From Paramecium tetraurelia (taxonomy: Eukaryota > Ciliophora > Oligohymenophorea > Peniculida > Parameciidae), in the NCBI RefSeq assembly GCF_000165425.1, contig NW_001798992.1, forward strand, positions 38,902 to 102,901: 64,000 bases of DNA, given 5' to 3'. Both the position numbers and the translations under genes were made by a program. Below the pieces are notes generated by a model. The model was not told where the DNA came from. It did no database searches and was given only the letters and a program-made list of their open reading frames with translations. Below, piece after piece: positions 61,541 through 64,000 of this stretch (position 1 is the stretch's first letter; the number at the start of each line of letters is the position of its first letter).

Positions 61541-61963
61541 ATGTTTTTACCAATCAATACTCAAAGTACTCAATTGTCAGAATATTAGGAACATACTTGA
61601 ATGTGAATGACTGTTTGGATGGGTTGAAGGGACAGAAATTGCATGACATTTCACTTCAGATTACTTAAACTAGAAATGAGATTTTAAAATAGATGCAATA
61701 GTCAACGAATCGAAAGAGAGTATTGGCTGAAGAGATGAGTTAGAATGTTGATGAGTTTTTAGACGCTGTAAGATTTATCCAAAATATGAGTTTAGAAACA
61801 TTCAATAAGCAAGCGTTTTCAGAAACAAGTCTTTAATTTGATTGACTCAAAGAAGATTGAACAAGAGTGCGAACAATACAAGATTGAGTGTGTCGAAACA
61901 AATGAAGTTAAAGACGACTTTAAGTAATTGCACGATTTGATTAAATCCACATTTTGTAAGTGA
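61541..61963 (+). CDS. Small coiled-coil hypothetical protein
   Basis: 123 aa with introns 61566-61588 and 61768-61795. Splicing joins 'LNVNDCLDGLKGQKLHDISL', 'NRKRVLAEEMSQNVDEFLDA' and 'SKRFQKQVFNLIDSKKIEQE' in one frame. It is a continuous charged helix with heptads, ending 'QLHDLIKSTFCK'. No family assigned. It stands 55 bases before the channel gene. Confidence 0.6.
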
Positions 61964-62018
61964 TTATCCATTCTAATGGCATTATTATATTATTTTAATA
62001 TTTTAATACATTTTTCTT

Positions 62019-64000
62019 ATGAGAAAAGTAGAGTCATTCAAATACATTGAAGATGACAACAACCAGAAATAGATAGCATAGAGTCAAGTGGATAACAATC
62101 AGTTATTTTATTTATTTATGGTAGCCATCATCCAAATGTGCATGAAACACCAGAAAAATTCAAGAACTCAAGTTTTGACAGAGGTTACAAATAACGATAG
62201 GGTTCTTTTGAATAATTTAATCGAATTCAATTTCACGAGTAAAATAAGTATTGATTGTGTAGGGAAACATTCCCATAGGACACCAATTATGAGAGGAATT
62301 TTGATAATTCAAAAATGTCTGAATATTCACTCCAAAGCATCGAAAGAGATGATATGGTTGAAGACAGAGTTAATAATCACACACTTCATAAATCAATCCA
62401 TGTCTATTCCAAATTTATATCTTCAGCCTCCCATCAACTCAATATGCAATAAAAACCAGAGCCAGATCCTGAAAAACCAGGAATTGCTATGGATCTTCTA
62501 AATGCATTAGATCACTAATAAGAGGTAGAACCTGAACATTTTAATGATATCGAATACGAGAAAATCACACGTAGGCATAAAAAACTAATACAAAGGAACA
62601 CCATGAAAGACCCATACTATGTTAGATTGGTGAAATTATCGGATCTTCAAAGATTAAATTATGAGTTGCAAGTAATTTTTTTCATTTATTTAGAAATATA
62701 ATGACAATTTACTATTCTTAAATCTCCGAAAGAGCTTTATATATCTCATATACAGTATTCCAATTATGGCAAGAAAAATAGTTAACAATTTTTTATTTAA
62801 AATTTTGATGACTTTCCTCATCTTATTTAATGTGGTATTGTATATTGTTGTAAAAACAAACGGAAGAACAGATACTGATAACATAGAGGAAGTAGTTATG
62901 ATACTATTTATTTCTGAAATAGGCTTAAGAATTATAGCAAGTGGAGTGTTTTTTAATGATTATGCATTTTTTAGAAATATGGAAAACATCTATGATTTTG
63001 TACTGATATTCTTCACTGCCATGAATCTTTACTACCCTGAAGTCATCATTATCGATATATCACCTCTAAGATTGGTAACATTATTGATGTATCTTACAAA
63101 TATATTCCAGGGATTGAATGTAATGATGACTGCCCTGAAATAATCATTTAGATACTTGGTCGAAGCATTGATGATAGTGATACTATTTTCATTGATATTT
63201 GCATCAATGGGTATATTTCTATTCCAAGGTTTGTTCAATTACAGATGCCAATATGAGAATGGCGATGAAACTGAAGGTTGGATATAATGCAATTAAGGTC
63301 AGTGTCCCTCCGATATGCATTGTATGTATAGCGATTACACTCCCAAAATGCCAACATCTTTCAATAATTTGATTGGTTCTTTAGGATAAATTCTACGGAC
63401 CATTACTATGGATGATTGGAGTTGGGTGATGTTTTTTACAATGAGGATATTTCATCCCTGGGTTTGGCTCTATTATTTGTTGATAATCTTTATTGGAGGG
63501 TTCTTTGGATTCAACATAGTTATTGCAGTGTTGAAGGTTCATTATTCAGAGGCAACGGAAGAAAATAAGAAAAGAGAAGAGGTGAAGGAAATTTAGAAGA
63601 GATTGAAGGAGGAAGAGGAATATCCAGAGAGAAATTTAATAGAAATACTGGATGTTGCACATTTGAGAGAAATTGGTATCTATAAGGTGATCAAGAAATA
63701 CAGAGCCAATTTAAATGAAGCATCCTTTGTCAAATATTCTATTGAAGACCCTTCTAGCTTTAAGAAGTCATATCAAACTGAAAGAACGTTGTCAGCCAAA
63801 TAAAAACAAATGGAAAGTGGCATCGTTAAGTTACCTTTTATTGAATATATAACCAGTTTCACTTGGAAGAGATTCCTACTACCAAAATTTGATTTCTTAG
63901 ATGCTTTAACTAAGAAAATCAAAATAATCAATTATACTGATAATGAATTTAATATGAAGGTTATTGAAAGGTTAAAAACCATAAAATTTTCCAGATTATA
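62019..64000 (+). CDS. Voltage-gated cation channel alpha subunit, first domain (3' end outside window)
   Basis: Open from ATG 62019 to the window edge; introns 62102-62124, 62239-62262 and 62672-62693. A hydrophilic N-terminus of ~200 residues precedes S1 ('FKILMTFLILFNVVLYIVVK'), S2 ('VVMILFISEIGLRIIAS'), S3 ('MENIYDFVLIFFTAM'), S4 ('SPLRLVTLLMYLTNIFQGLN'), S5 ('LMIVILFSLIFASMGIFLFQ'), a Cys-containing turret, P-loop 'LRTITMDDWSWVMFFTMRIF' and S6 ('YYLLIIFIGGFFGFNIVIAV'). A charged I-II linker follows. This is the layout of domain I of four-domain Ca2+/Na+ channels. The filter position is Asp (T-M-D-D-W). S4 has a single Arg, so domain I is a poor voltage sensor. Confidence 0.85.

Noticed and set aside
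61474-61668. A hydrophobic TTG-started frame upstream of the coiled-coil gene
   Set aside because: It has no ATG, and a 23-nt intron with ATG 61541 gives a better, soluble coiled-coil product.
62088-62501. 137-codon plus frame as the channel's N-terminus
   Set aside because: Splicing of the 23-nt and 24-nt introns gives another frame that runs unbroken into S1; the 137-codon frame ends shortly after.
1-64000. tRNA, rRNA, spliceosomal RNA, CRISPR array, virus-like element or transposon
   Set aside because: No B-box/T-loop signature, no rRNA-like conserved string, no regularly spaced repeats, and no reverse transcriptase, integrase or transposase motif were seen by eye. A covariance-model and profile search would be decisive.

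Overview
The window is ciliate macronuclear DNA, most likely Paramecium. The reading frames only make sense if TAA and TAG encode glutamine and TGA is the sole stop. Almost every interruption is a GT...AG intron of 20-32 nt, base composition is very AT-rich, genes lie on both strands with little space between them, and families are typical of Paramecium. All coordinates assume genetic code 6. Intron positions were inferred from frame continuity and family conservation; there is no transcript evidence.

Layout. 1-13.4 kb: the 3' end of a cyclic-nucleotide-domain cation channel (+), an ULK/ATG1-like kinase (+), a P4-ATPase-like protein without its catalytic residues (+), a Rab2-like GTPase (+), a stand-alone voltage-sensor protein (-), a divergent coiled-coil protein (+), a UEV/MMS2 ubiquitin-conjugating variant (+) and a small C2H2 zinc-finger protein (-). 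14.2-19.3 kb: a ciliate-type hypothetical protein, a Gln/Asn-rich gene interrupted by an 813-base assembly gap, a Rho/Rac GTPase and two small hypotheticals. 19.3-32.8 kb: two very large minus-strand genes, a tiny-macrocysts-B-like multi-pass PAS protein (about 1,640 aa) and an armadillo/HEAT repeat protein (about 2,760 aa). 32.8-40.2 kb: a sparse region with a decayed gene, a PH-like pseudokinase, a small hypothetical, a RUN plus Rubicon-homology protein and gene relics.

40.2-50.3 kb: a membrane H+-pyrophosphatase, a mitochondrial uL23-like ribosomal protein, a decayed kinase, small proteins, an IQ/MORN protein, a small zinc-finger protein, a TLDc-like relic and a coiled-coil gene. 50.4-64 kb: an AGC kinase, a coiled-coil protein, EB1, two tandem arrestins, a basic hypothetical, a hormone-sensitive-lipase-like hydrolase, two small genes, and the first domain of a voltage-gated cation channel that runs off the right edge.

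There is no operon logic, as expected for a eukaryote. Themes recur: membrane excitability (three channel or voltage-sensor genes), endolysosomal and autophagy traffic (Rab2, Rho, ULK-like kinase, RUN-RH protein, arrestins), signalling folds that have lost catalytic residues (pseudo-P4-ATPase, pseudokinase), and a run of genes with N-terminal acylation signals. Five regions look like gene remains. I saw no rRNA, tRNA, CRISPR array, virus-like element or transposon.
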